From an uncultured Bacteroidales bacterium (GTDB lineage: Bacteria; Bacteroidota; Bacteroidia; Bacteroidales; UBA932), in assembly GCA_905234775.1 (NCBI GenBank), contig CAJOJC010000031.1, positions 1-12,992 of the forward strand: a DNA stretch of 12,992 bases. Reading direction: 5' to 3'. The position numbers and the translations under genes are program-made. The notes beneath the pieces are model-generated. The model saw only the letters and a list, made by a program, of their open reading frames with translations, was not told the origin of the DNA and made no database searches. This document shows positions 1 through 9,681 of this stretch, piece after piece (position 1 is the stretch's first letter; every line of letters begins with the position of its first letter).

Positions 1-1565
1 TCGGAATGATACTTGGCTTCATCTGAGGTAATAAGCGACTCGTTTTCCACGAAGCACAGAGGATTGATCATCTTTCCTATGTCGTGGTAAAGCGCGCCAA
101 CCTTCAACAGAGATTCGTCTGCGCCTATCGCGCGGGCTATAGACTGGGCGAGAGCCGAGACCTGGAGGGAATGCTGGAAGGTTCCCGGAGCTTTCTTCTC
201 AAGTTCGCGGAGAAGTTCGTTGGAATTCTCTGCCAATTCATCCAGACGCGAAGTCGACACCAGGTTGAAGATCCTCTCCATTAGGTAAATGATAGGATAG
301 GCCGCAACCTGGAGGAATGCCGCGATAAAGAGGAAGATGAGATCCCTCGGGAAGTTCATAGACACGAGGCCGGAAAGGCTGCACGCGAAGTATACGAGGG
401 CGCTCACTGCGAAAGTTACGATGGCCAGGAAGAACTGCTTGACTCCACGGCTGAAGTTGTTGAACACGTAGAGCGTAACTGTTCCGGAAGCAACATACAT
501 CAAGAACAGCGCCTGGGCGTTAGGAGCAAACATCAGCAGCGGCAGCAGCGAGACGATGTAGACCGGATAAATCACCCTGGTCCTGAAGAAGGCCTTCAGG
601 TAAAGGGCGAACACCGGGAACGGTACCAACAGCAGCCATCTGGGCCAGAACCTTATAAAGACCATCTGAAGGGCCGCCATAAGGGCGAAAAGGGTCAGGA
701 TATAAAGGTATCTGTTGTAGTCTTTGAAGACCAGAGGGTTCGAGAAATGGATTGCGAAATAGAAGCAGACTATGATCACAAGGCTCAGGAGAATGTTGGC
801 CAGCCAGATCTGCCATGTACTTCCTCCGGACAGAACGCTGCTTTCGTATTCCTTTTTGTAGGAATCAAGAACCTGAACCAGTTCTTCGGTAACGATATCT
901 CCTTTGTTGATGATCACATCGCCCGCCCGGACAAAACCTGCGGTCTCAGAGACGCTCTTGTCTGCCTGACTGCCGACCAGCGAGGTAAGTTGCTCATCGA
1001 AGATGAGGTTAGGGGCGAGAAGATCGTAGGCTCCGCATGCGCTGAGAACCGAATCGACCCCGACTTCGGGGAAAGAAGCGCTCACAGCCGAAAGAAGGGC
1101 AGCACGCGCCGCTGAAATCCCATAAACCTCAGACGAAGGAACTTTCTGGGCTCGTTTGTCACGCTGAACGTAGATAATCTCGCTGTTTTCGAGCATCTGC
1201 TGACCCGCTTCGGAAACGACACCTTTGGAGTAGATACTCCTAAGGGAAGAGACAACAGCATGGCCCAACTCGGGGTATTGGGAGTAATCCAGGCCCGAAG
1301 CTTTGGCCACATTCTCGGCTGCGACTCTTTCCGAAAGCTTGAAGTAAGGGGTGCTGACGGACGAATTCCTGAGAGCCTCCTCAGCCTTCTGAGCCTCGGT
1401 CTTGAGAATCGGGAAATCGAGCCTGGCACGGCAGGTTTCGTACTGCCACACCGAACCCTTTCTGTACTCATAACTCCACTTGGCAGTCCTTGGTGCGAAT
1501 GCTATAAGGACGGCCAGGAGTACGATGAGGGGCGAAAAGACCTTGAGTCTGAAAGAGAATTTCAT
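1..1565 (-). CDS. Membrane HD-domain phosphohydrolase, PgpH / 7TM-7TMR-HD family (partial, C-terminus outside window)
   Basis: I translated this from the ATG at 1563-1565; 521 residues are visible and the frame runs off the left edge with no stop. The order of parts fits the 7TM-HD family. There is an N-terminal membrane segment (about residues 9-25) and an extracytoplasmic region of about 220 residues, which ends in a GDVIINKGDIVTEE motif (215-228) typical of the 7TMR-HDED domain. About seven hydrophobic segments follow between residues 253 and 430, then a cytoplasmic HD domain begins, with H465 in FQHS and the metal-binding dyad H494-D495 in YHDIGKM. Characterised relatives (Listeria PgpH) hydrolyse cyclic di-AMP; that substrate is inferred here, not shown. 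The remaining HD-domain residues lie beyond position 1. The start lies only 4 nt after the gyrB stop, which argues for co-transcription. The ATG is chosen because a hydrophobic signal-anchor follows it directly. Family call is strong, substrate uncertain. Confidence 0.9.
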   Translation of the reverse strand, partial: MKFSFRLKVFSPLIVLLAVLIAFAPRTAKWSYEYRKGSVWQYETCRARLDFPILKTEAQKAEEALRNSSVSTPYFKLSERVAAENVAKASGLDYSQYPELGHAVVSSLRSIYSKGVVSEAGQQMLENSEIIYVQRDKRAQKVPSSEVYGISAARAALLSAVSASFPEVGVDSVLSACGAYDLLAPNLIFDEQLTSLVGSQADKSVSETAGFVRAGDVIINKGDIVTEELVQVLDSYKKEYESSVLSGGSTWQIWLANILLSLVIIVCFYFAIHFSNPLVFKDYNRYLYILTLFALMAALQMVFIRFWPRWLLLVPFPVFALYLKAFFRTRVIYPVYIVSLLPLLMFAPNAQALFLMYVASGTVTLYVFNNFSRGVKQFFLAIVTFAVSALVYFACSLSGLVSMNFPRDLIFLFIAAFLQVAAYPIIYLMERIFNLVSTSRLDELAENSNELLRELEKKAPGTFQHSLQVSALAQSIARAIGADESLLKVGALYHDIGKMINPLCFVENESLITSDEAKYHS

Positions 1566-1569
1566 CCGA

Positions 1570-3609
<2,040 letters not shown>

Positions 3610-3619
3610 TTACTAAAAA

Positions 3620-5281
3620 TTATCTGAAATTAAGGCAAAGTCCTGCGGTGACGTGGACGCCGTGTTCCGCAATGAACGGGACCTTTTCAATTGTCTGATT
3701 GAGGAGGTTTCCTCCGCGTGCCCAGAGCGACAGAACGGAGTTAAACCTGTACTCTGAGTAGAGGCCGAGGTCATACCATGCCGGGAGAGTGTATGTCACC
3801 GGAGTAGCTGCAGACGAGGTCATCTGACGAGCGAACGACATATCGAGCGAAGCGCCCAGATAGACACGCTTTCTCATATTGAAGATGACGCTGAAATCCG
3901 AGGCGAACTCCGGCAGGTCGAAGACGTCTGTAAGCTGTCCGATGTCTGTCTTACGATAGTGAAGCCCGGCTTCGAACTCTAACGAGCGGAGTTCAAGAAC
4001 TGCTGAGAAATCTCCGTAGGTCATGCCGTAGTCCTTGAATTTGACCACGGCGGAGTTTGCGGCGGCGCTGATGCCGTCCAGCGGCGAGTCTGCGAGGGCT
4101 GCGTGTCCGAAGCGGAGGTCATACTCGAAGATCGAGCTGATGCTGCCGGTCATGCCCACGAAGGCGTTGTACTTCTCGCGGGAGAACTTGAGGTCGTCGT
4201 AGGTCTCGGCGGCATCGTAGTGGAAGTGGTGATTCCTTCTCTTAAGCCTGGAGTATGAGTTGAGTTCGTCTCCGCCGGTAACCCCCGCAAAGAGGTCCAG
4301 CTTATCCCCTATCATCTTGATATCCACCTTTGCGTGGGGATAGACGTAGAGTTTGTTATTCGGCTCTGTTCCCACCATCCTGCTGATGAAGGAGAATTTC
4401 GCTCCGGTAGTGAAATGGAACTTCCAGAGATCGAAATCCACCCTAGGAGTAGTAGAAATATTATACACGGCCGAGCTGAGCAGACCATAATAGCCGGTGT
4501 AGCCGGTATTGAAGTCCATCGCAAAACCAACAGGCATGTTCGATACCGGGGCGAGGGTTCCCTTGATGAGGAACTTGCTCTCTTTGAGGGAAGCGACAGA
4601 GTTATCGACCGCCATATTGTAGCGGGCCTCAACATCATAGGCCATGAAATTCTCTGCCCAATCGGTCGAAGTGATACGGATCTGGCCGCCGATGTCGTGG
4701 TAGGTACCTGCGGTAATGATATTGTCCCTTACATACAGGCCGTTGTAGGCCACATTGAACATCAGGTCTGTCTTAGCCAGCCTGAGGGTTCCCTGAAGTC
4801 CTGCGAGCTCGGAGAAATCCATCCCGCCATATGTACTGGTTCCATCCCACCTGATAGTATTGTCGAACGTCCTGTACTGGCCATAGTAGCCCTGGAAATT
4901 CTGATAGGCGGTAATCGCAAACTTTCCCTTGGTGCGAGGCGAGAGAACTGCCGTAGCTACCGGATGGAGCGTATACCCGGCACCCAGGTTCAGGAAGAAG
5001 ACAGAGCGCTTCTCGCGGGTAGTCTGGGGAATGAACATTATGTTGTACGGGGTGAAGTCGTAAGACCCCTTGTAGGGCTTTGCGAACACGTCGTAGTCGA
5101 AATTGAGGTCGAACTTGACTACTGAATCTGGGACAGCGGGATTCACGCCCAGTTTGTTGTAATCGTCTACGGACGAGAGGAAGTCATTGGTGACCTCCAC
5201 GCTGGGGTTGATCGTCTGGGCCGACGCAATGATACATGCAAAGGCCGATACTGCGGCGATTATGATATGTCTTTTCATCAT
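3620..5281 (-). CDS. Outer-membrane beta-barrel protein, TonB-dependent-receptor-like without plug
   Basis: The 553-residue product begins with a clear signal peptide (MMKRH, a hydrophobic core, then a likely cut after ASA near residue 21). About 70 residues without a recognisable fold follow. From about residue 93 onward the chain alternates aromatic/hydrophobic and polar residues (FFLNLGAGYTL, KFAITAYQNFQGYYGQY, LMFNVAYNGLYV, FEAGLHYRKTDIG), as expected of antiparallel transmembrane strands. It ends in GLCLNFR, close to the aromatic C-terminal signal used by the BAM machinery. Bacteroidetes proteins of this type are often labelled TonB-dependent receptor, but this one is short for that family and shows no plug domain or TonB box, so a porin-like or export-channel role is possible. 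The start codon shares a base with the stop of the upstream TPR gene (TAATG), indicating translational coupling and probably joint function. Substrate unknown. There is a second ATG directly after the first; either could be used. Confidence 0.8.
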   Translation of the reverse strand: MMKRHIIIAAVSAFACIIASAQTINPSVEVTNDFLSSVDDYNKLGVNPAVPDSVVKFDLNFDYDVFAKPYKGSYDFTPYNIMFIPQTTREKRSVFFLNLGAGYTLHPVATAVLSPRTKGKFAITAYQNFQGYYGQYRTFDNTIRWDGTSTYGGMDFSELAGLQGTLRLAKTDLMFNVAYNGLYVRDNIITAGTYHDIGGQIRITSTDWAENFMAYDVEARYNMAVDNSVASLKESKFLIKGTLAPVSNMPVGFAMDFNTGYTGYYGLLSSAVYNISTTPRVDFDLWKFHFTTGAKFSFISRMVGTEPNNKLYVYPHAKVDIKMIGDKLDLFAGVTGGDELNSYSRLKRRNHHFHYDAAETYDDLKFSREKYNAFVGMTGSISSIFEYDLRFGHAALADSPLDGISAAANSAVVKFKDYGMTYGDFSAVLELRSLEFEAGLHYRKTDIGQLTDVFDLPEFASDFSVIFNMRKRVYLGASLDMSFARQMTSSAATPVTYTLPAWYDLGLYSEYRFNSVLSLWARGGNLLNQTIEKVPFIAEHGVHVTAGLCLNFR

Positions 5282-8238
5282 TAGAGAGTTGCTAGTTTTT
5301 GTTCGACTGTATCGAGGATGTCATCGCCCGATCCCGAGGGGGTATATCCGTCGCGGACGCTTTCGTAGGTCACGACCGCCTGCTCTATGTTACCCCTTTC
5401 CACGAAGGAGTCACCGAGCACTATGAAGGCTTTAGCCAGCCAGTATGACTGGTCTCCCGCCTTTGCAGCGAAGTCGTAAACCTGATTCTCGACTTCGGTG
5501 AAGTTTCCGGCATCGAAGCTGGACTGGATAATGAGATATCTGGCCTCGGCTCCTTCCGGAGTAGAAGGTTCTCCGGCAAGTTTGCGGAGTATCTTGAAGG
5601 CTTCGTCGCGGTGGCTCATAACGAGATTGGACTTAGCCTGGATATACTGAGCTTCCCTTCTCAGGGACTGATTATCCGAACTGCTCTCGAGTTTTTTCGC
5701 GGAAGCAAGAGCCTCGGAATACATTCTGCCGCGGTAAGCGGACCGCATCTGGCCGGCGAGGGCGTCTACCCTGCTGGAAAGCATGTCTTTCTGGGCGAGC
5801 AGGCTCGTATAAGCGGCATATGCATCATCGAAGTGTTCGAGAGACAGGGAGATCGACGCGTAGTTGACCATCGCGAGTTCAGCATACGATCCGCTGAGGC
5901 CTTCGTCGATGCTCTTGCGATAATACTCGCAGGCCTTCTCTTTCTGGCCAAGATTCTTGTAGGACTCGGCGAGATAGTAGTACGCAGTCGGAACGTTCTT
6001 GGCATCGGGATACTGACTGATGAAGCGAACGAAGGATGTAATGGCACCGGAGTAATTCCCTGCGAGGAAGACCTGCTCGGCGGTATTGTAATAAAGCTGC
6101 ATCCTGTCGGCCTCACTGGAGCCGGTACTCAGGTTGTTCGCCTCGAGGTACTCGATGTACTTCTCGGGCTGCTTTTTCGCATTGTAGATAGACTGGATGG
6201 AGAGAAGGGCGTCGTTTGAGTACTCGGTACCGGGCATCTCAGCCACTACGAGTTTATAACACTCAAGGGCTTCGTCGAACTTGGATTTGTTCCTGAGGAC
6301 CATACCCTTTCCCATCCTGGCTTTAGCGATGAATTCTTTGTCTTCGGTATTGTCTTCGAGAATCTCGAACGCATTGATGGCGAGGTCGGGATCCCCGATA
6401 TCGTTGTAGGCCCTTCCGAGCTCGTACATAGCCTGGTTGTAGTATTTACTGCCGGGAACGGCCTCTTTCTTGACCATCGACAGAGCCTTGACTTTTCTGG
6501 CCTTATCCCCCACCAGGCCGTAGGCTACACCCTGATGATAATACGGGTAAATGTCTGTAGTCGAGGGGAATTCGTTGATATATGACTGATAGGCTGCGGC
6601 TGCGCCGGCGTAGTCTTTACGGGCGAAATCGCAGTCTGCACGGCGAAGCAGAGCGTCTGCCCTGGCAAAGCCGTCTTTACTCTTGATGTAGGTGTCGAAC
6701 CACTTCGCGGCATTGGAATAATCTCCCTGCTTGAAGTGTGTGTAGGCGATGCCGTACGGGATCAGTTTGCCTTCCTGGCGACCGTCGAGGGCTGAGAGGT
6801 TATACAGGTCAGTATAAATCTTAAGCGCCTCAGGATAAGCCTCCGTCTTGTAGTAGGTTTCAGCGAGGGTATAGCGGCAGAGCTGATTGAAACGGTCGCT
6901 CTTCGGGAAATAATAGGCCGACGCGGCTTTCAGGTAACGGATGGCGTCTTTGTTGGCGCCGCCCTTCAGGAGCTGCTCCGCCCTCAGGTAGTTAGCCTTG
7001 ACGTAGTTGATTTTCTGGGCGTCCGTAAGCTCTTCGATGTTGTCGTAGGCCTCCACTGCGGCGGCATAATCGTGTTTGCGGAGGGAAGACATGGCGAGAT
7101 AGTCGTAGATCATCTCGCCCTTACGGGAGGTATTGTACTTTGCGATATAGTCTGTAAAGACGGAATCGTTGCCGTCCAGGTCGAAGGTAAGCTTCGCATA
7201 GTTGAAGAATGCATCTTCCTTGATTACGTCGTCGTAATCCTTCTCGCATGCCGCCTTAAAGCAATCACGGGCGTTGACTTTGTTCTTCAGCTTGATGTAG
7301 GAATGGCCCAGCTGATAGGAGGCGATCTGGCCGATGGAGTCTGTCCTGTCCGTCATCTTCTCGAAGTACTTGACGGCATTGGTATAATCTCCGAGGGCGT
7401 AATAGACCGAGCCGGCATGGAAATAATCAGAGTTGGACCCTGATGAGATGTTTTCCCAGCCGAGGTATTCCCTCGCCTTTCCTGCGTCTCCTGCAACCAG
7501 ATAAGACTCGGACAGGAGCCTGGACATGTGCTGGCGGCTCTCAGGGGTAAGCTCGGGGAATATCTTCTCGCCGTTTGTGACTACGTAATTGTAGTCCTTC
7601 ATCATGAAATGACAGTCTACGAGGTAGAATTCACTGAGAACGCGGAACCGGTCGTCTGTTTTAGTGAGTTCGAACCACGAAGCGGCCTTCTCGAAATCGC
7701 TCTTTCCGTAGGCGATGCTGCCCAGGGCGAAGCGAGAAGGATTAAGATACTGAGACTCGCGTGAAGTACACTCCTCGAAGCAGGCCGCGGCTTCGTCCAT
7801 ATGGCCGACGTTGTAGGCCGCAAAGCCCTTCTTATACCAATACTCGCTTACCTCAGCCCTAGAGAGGCGTGTTTTATTCACCTTCGAGAACTCCTCGCCG
7901 GCTTTCAGGTACTCGCCTTCGTCGAAAAGAAGCAGCGCGTACTCGAAGTGAACCGCGGAGTTGACCATGGTTTTAGGGTGAGCGTCATCCATAGCCTCGA
8001 CCCTGCGGCCGCAGTTGCGGCTGCGAAGCTTCACGGCGCACAGAAGCGCATAATCTTCGCAGAGGTCGTCTCCGGTCTGCTGCTCGAACAGAGCCATCGC
8101 CCTTTCGAACATGCCGTGGCGGTACATGTCGAGTGCTGTTTTATATGCCTTGGTATCCCTGGAAAGGGCCACAGGCATACTCAGGATGGTGAGAACCGCA
8201 GCCAATACGGCTGCCTTACGTAGCGGGAAAACCCTCAT
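5281..8238 (-). CDS. Secreted/periplasmic tetratricopeptide-repeat (TPR) protein
   Basis: The 985-residue product starts with a typical signal peptide (MRVFPLRK, then a hydrophobic stretch to about residue 25). The rest is nearly all helical TPR units. About 15-20 copies of the pattern small-x-x-A-x-x-x-[FY] are visible, for example GHMDEAAACFEE, SDFEKAASWFEL, GDYTNAVKYFEK, GDYSNAAKWFDT, KDYAGAAAAYQS, SKFDEALECYKL, GNYSGAITSFVR and GNIEQAVVTYES. No catalytic motif is seen. Such arrays form superhelical scaffolds for protein contacts; with the signal peptide, a periplasmic or outer-membrane-associated position is inferred. It is the first gene of a minus-strand run and is translationally coupled (TAATG) to the beta-barrel gene. 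That layout recalls TPR-plus-barrel export systems such as PgaA, BcsC or AlgK/AlgE, though no polysaccharide synthase gene is in the window. Recognised by fold only; the specific role is unknown. Confidence 0.85.
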   Translation of the reverse strand: MRVFPLRKAAVLAAVLTILSMPVALSRDTKAYKTALDMYRHGMFERAMALFEQQTGDDLCEDYALLCAVKLRSRNCGRRVEAMDDAHPKTMVNSAVHFEYALLLFDEGEYLKAGEEFSKVNKTRLSRAEVSEYWYKKGFAAYNVGHMDEAAACFEECTSRESQYLNPSRFALGSIAYGKSDFEKAASWFELTKTDDRFRVLSEFYLVDCHFMMKDYNYVVTNGEKIFPELTPESRQHMSRLLSESYLVAGDAGKAREYLGWENISSGSNSDYFHAGSVYYALGDYTNAVKYFEKMTDRTDSIGQIASYQLGHSYIKLKNKVNARDCFKAACEKDYDDVIKEDAFFNYAKLTFDLDGNDSVFTDYIAKYNTSRKGEMIYDYLAMSSLRKHDYAAAVEAYDNIEELTDAQKINYVKANYLRAEQLLKGGANKDAIRYLKAASAYYFPKSDRFNQLCRYTLAETYYKTEAYPEALKIYTDLYNLSALDGRQEGKLIPYGIAYTHFKQGDYSNAAKWFDTYIKSKDGFARADALLRRADCDFARKDYAGAAAAYQSYINEFPSTTDIYPYYHQGVAYGLVGDKARKVKALSMVKKEAVPGSKYYNQAMYELGRAYNDIGDPDLAINAFEILEDNTEDKEFIAKARMGKGMVLRNKSKFDEALECYKLVVAEMPGTEYSNDALLSIQSIYNAKKQPEKYIEYLEANNLSTGSSEADRMQLYYNTAEQVFLAGNYSGAITSFVRFISQYPDAKNVPTAYYYLAESYKNLGQKEKACEYYRKSIDEGLSGSYAELAMVNYASISLSLEHFDDAYAAYTSLLAQKDMLSSRVDALAGQMRSAYRGRMYSEALASAKKLESSSDNQSLRREAQYIQAKSNLVMSHRDEAFKILRKLAGEPSTPEGAEARYLIIQSSFDAGNFTEVENQVYDFAAKAGDQSYWLAKAFIVLGDSFVERGNIEQAVVTYESVRDGYTPSGSGDDILDTVEQKLATL

Positions 8239-8275
8239 ATGCTTGAGTAATATTTTATTAACGTTTGCAATCTTA

Positions 8276-8283
8276 CAAATTTA
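8276..8283 (-). promoter_or_regulatory. Candidate -7 element for the TPR-barrel-gyrB cluster
   Basis: On the minus strand this reads TAAATTTG, an exact match to the Bacteroidetes -7 consensus TAnnTTTG. It lies 37 nt upstream of the TPR gene start, which would leave a 5' leader of about 30 nt. No TTTG-type -33 element lies at the usual 19-21 nt further upstream, so the call rests on the -7 box, its position and its sequence likeness to the mutase promoter at 11374-11381. Confidence 0.4.
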
Positions 8284-8296
8284 CTAAATTTCTCGC

Positions 8297-8304
8297 TATA
8301 TTTG
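8297..8304 (+). promoter_or_regulatory. Candidate -7 element for ftsE-nth
   Basis: The sequence TATATTTG matches TAnnTTTG exactly and is followed by TAG, a common extension in this phylum. It is 31 nt upstream of the ftsE ATG. Transcription would begin around 8309-8312, inside the adjacent inverted repeat. The only TTTG upstream (8264-8267) is too far away to be a normal -33 element. Confidence 0.5.
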
Positions 8305-8321
8305 TAGTGTTTCACTACAAA
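8301..8321. promoter_or_regulatory. Perfect 9-bp inverted repeat at the ftsE promoter (operator or 5'-leader hairpin)
   Basis: The arms are TTTGTAGTG (8301-8309) and CACTACAAA (8313-8321), separated by TTT, with no mismatch. The left arm overlaps the last four bases of the -7 element and the expected transcription start; the right arm ends 14 nt before the ftsE ATG. This placement would suit a dimeric repressor site. If transcription starts further upstream, it would instead form a stem in the mRNA leader. No T-run typical of a terminator protects a neighbouring gene, since both flanking genes point away from it, although TTTTTT occurs just before the ATG. Confidence 0.5.
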
Positions 8322-8335
8322 AAACTCATTTTTTG

Positions 8336-9055
8336 ATGGTCCCGGAAAACGAAGCTCTCATCACCCTGAGAAAAGCCCACATCAAAGGCGGCGACGAAAC
8401 CGTCCTTTACGATGTGGATATGGACATTTATCCCGGAGATTTTGTCTACATAGTAGGAAAAGTAGGCTCCGGGAAGACCTCCATCATCAAGACTTTCATC
8501 GCGGAGTCCCCTATCGATAAAGGCAAATGCTACGTCTGCGGCTATAAAGTCCATAACATTAGGACCAGAGACATCCCCCTGCTCCGCAGGAAGTGCGGAG
8601 TCGTATTCCAGGACTTCATGCTCCTTACAGACAGGAGCGTCCACGACAACCTGGAGTTCGTGCTGAAAGCTACAGGCTGGAAGAAGGGCCCAGCGACTGA
8701 AAAGCGCATCGAGGAGGTCCTCTCGCAGGTCGGCCTTGATACAAAAGGCCACAAAATGCCCCACCAGCTTTCCGGCGGCGAGCAGCAGCGTGTCGCGATC
8801 GCCCGCGCCATCCTCAACTGGCCGGAGGTCATCCTTGCCGACGAACCCACCGGAAACCTTGACTCCGAGACTGCAGACGGCATCATGAAACTCTTCCGCA
8901 CCCTCAACGAGAGCTTCGGGACGGCCGTCGTGATCGTCACACACGACCGCAACATTTTCGAACACTACCCCGGCCGCGTCTTCGTCTGCTCGGGCGAGCA
9001 TTGCAGCGAGCTCAGTCGTGAGCAGGGCGCCATCGACCTCAGCATCACCTTATGA
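8336..9055 (+). CDS. ftsE: Cell division ATP-binding protein FtsE (ABC ATPase)
   Basis: The 239-residue product is an ABC-type ATPase that pairs with the membrane protein FtsX at the division site, coupling ATP hydrolysis to control of peptidoglycan hydrolases. All ABC motifs are intact: Walker A GKVGSGKT (41-48), Q-loop Q92 in VVFQDF, signature LSGGEQQR (145-152), Walker B VILADE (165-170), D-loop NLDSET and H-loop H203 in VTHD. The segments LLTDRSVHDNLEFVLKATGW and YPGRVFVC are close to what I know of Bacteroidetes FtsE and separate it from LolD-like exporters. I chose ATG 8336 over a TTG codon one codon upstream. No ftsX lies beside it; in this phylum ftsE and ftsX are often unlinked. The stop overlaps the nth start as ATGA, so the two are likely one transcript. 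The -7 element and palindrome just upstream are the probable control region. Confidence 0.92.
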   Translation: MVPENEALITLRKAHIKGGDETVLYDVDMDIYPGDFVYIVGKVGSGKTSIIKTFIAESPIDKGKCYVCGYKVHNIRTRDIPLLRRKCGVVFQDFMLLTDRSVHDNLEFVLKATGWKKGPATEKRIEEVLSQVGLDTKGHKMPHQLSGGEQQRVAIARAILNWPEVILADEPTGNLDSETADGIMKLFRTLNESFGTAVVIVTHDRNIFEHYPGRVFVCSGEHCSELSREQGAIDLSITL

Positions 9056-9681
9056 CCCGAAAAGCCCGCTATGAAGCGATAGTCCGCTGGTTCGCCGAGA
9101 ATGCCCCGAACGCCCAGTCGGAGCTCGATTTCCTCAGTCCGTACCAGCTAATCTGCGCCGTAATACTCTCGGCCCAATGTACAGACAAGCGGGTCAACAT
9201 GGTTACGCCCGCGCTGTTCGAGCGTTTCCCGGACCCCCAGACGCTTGCCGCCGCTACTCCGGCCGAAGTCTATGAGCTCATTAAATCCGTCTCCTACCCT
9301 AACTCAAAGGCCGCACATCTGGTGGGCATGGCCCAGCGCCTCATAAGCGCCTACGGCGGCGAGGTTCCTTCCGATATCGACGAGCTCATGACGCTGCCGG
9401 GCGTGGGGCGCAAGACGGCGAACGTCGTGGCCTCGATAGTCTACGACAAACCGGTGATCGCAGTGGATACGCATGTCTTCAGGGTTTCCCATAGACTCGG
9501 CCTTTCCGAAGGCAAGACGCCCGAGGCAGTAGAGCGCGATCTCGAGGCCCATATTCCTGCCGAGCTCAGGCCGGTGGCGCACCATTGGCTCATCCTCCAT
9601 GGGCGCTATATATGCACGGCACGCACCCCTCGTTGCGAAGAGTGCGCGCTGCGTCAGTGGTGTAAGTCGTATAAGGGCTAA
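9052..9681 (+). CDS. nth: Endonuclease III (DNA glycosylase/AP lyase)
   Basis: This base-excision repair enzyme removes oxidised pyrimidines and cuts at abasic sites. The 209-residue length is normal for Nth. The helix-hairpin-helix motif LPGVGRKTA holds the catalytic lysine K121, and the catalytic aspartate D139 is in AVDTHVFRVS. The C-terminal [4Fe-4S] ligands are complete with the usual C-x6-C-x2-C-x5-C spacing (C188, C195, C198, C204). The N-terminal segment LLSAQCTDKRVN-like (LICAVILSAQCTDKRVNM, 33-50) is also characteristic of Nth. The start overlaps the ftsE stop by 4 nt (ATGA), indicating translational coupling. The stop codon overlaps that of the convergent mutase gene, leaving no room for a terminator between them. 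Confidence 0.96.
   Translation: MTRKARYEAIVRWFAENAPNAQSELDFLSPYQLICAVILSAQCTDKRVNMVTPALFERFPDPQTLAAATPAEVYELIKSVSYPNSKAAHLVGMAQRLISAYGGEVPSDIDELMTLPGVGRKTANVVASIVYDKPVIAVDTHVFRVSHRLGLSEGKTPEAVERDLEAHIPAELRPVAHHWLILHGRYICTARTPRCEECALRQWCKSYKG

Noticed and set aside
84..284. Short plus-strand frame at the left edge, and similar frames at 747-1115 and 1260-1610
   Set aside because: All lie opposite the HD-domain phosphohydrolase gene, whose minus-strand translation gives a coherent 7TM-HD protein.
4334..5125. 263-codon plus-strand open frame inside the beta-barrel gene
   Set aside because: It is antisense to a gene with a signal peptide and consistent barrel pattern; no domain and no promoter-like sequence were seen for it.
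8333..8335. TTG as the ftsE start
   Set aside because: An ATG follows immediately, and this phylum strongly prefers ATG; the two proteins differ by one residue only.
8315..9001. 228-codon minus-strand open frame opposite ftsE
   Set aside because: ftsE on the plus strand has every ABC motif intact; the antisense translation has no recognisable family features.
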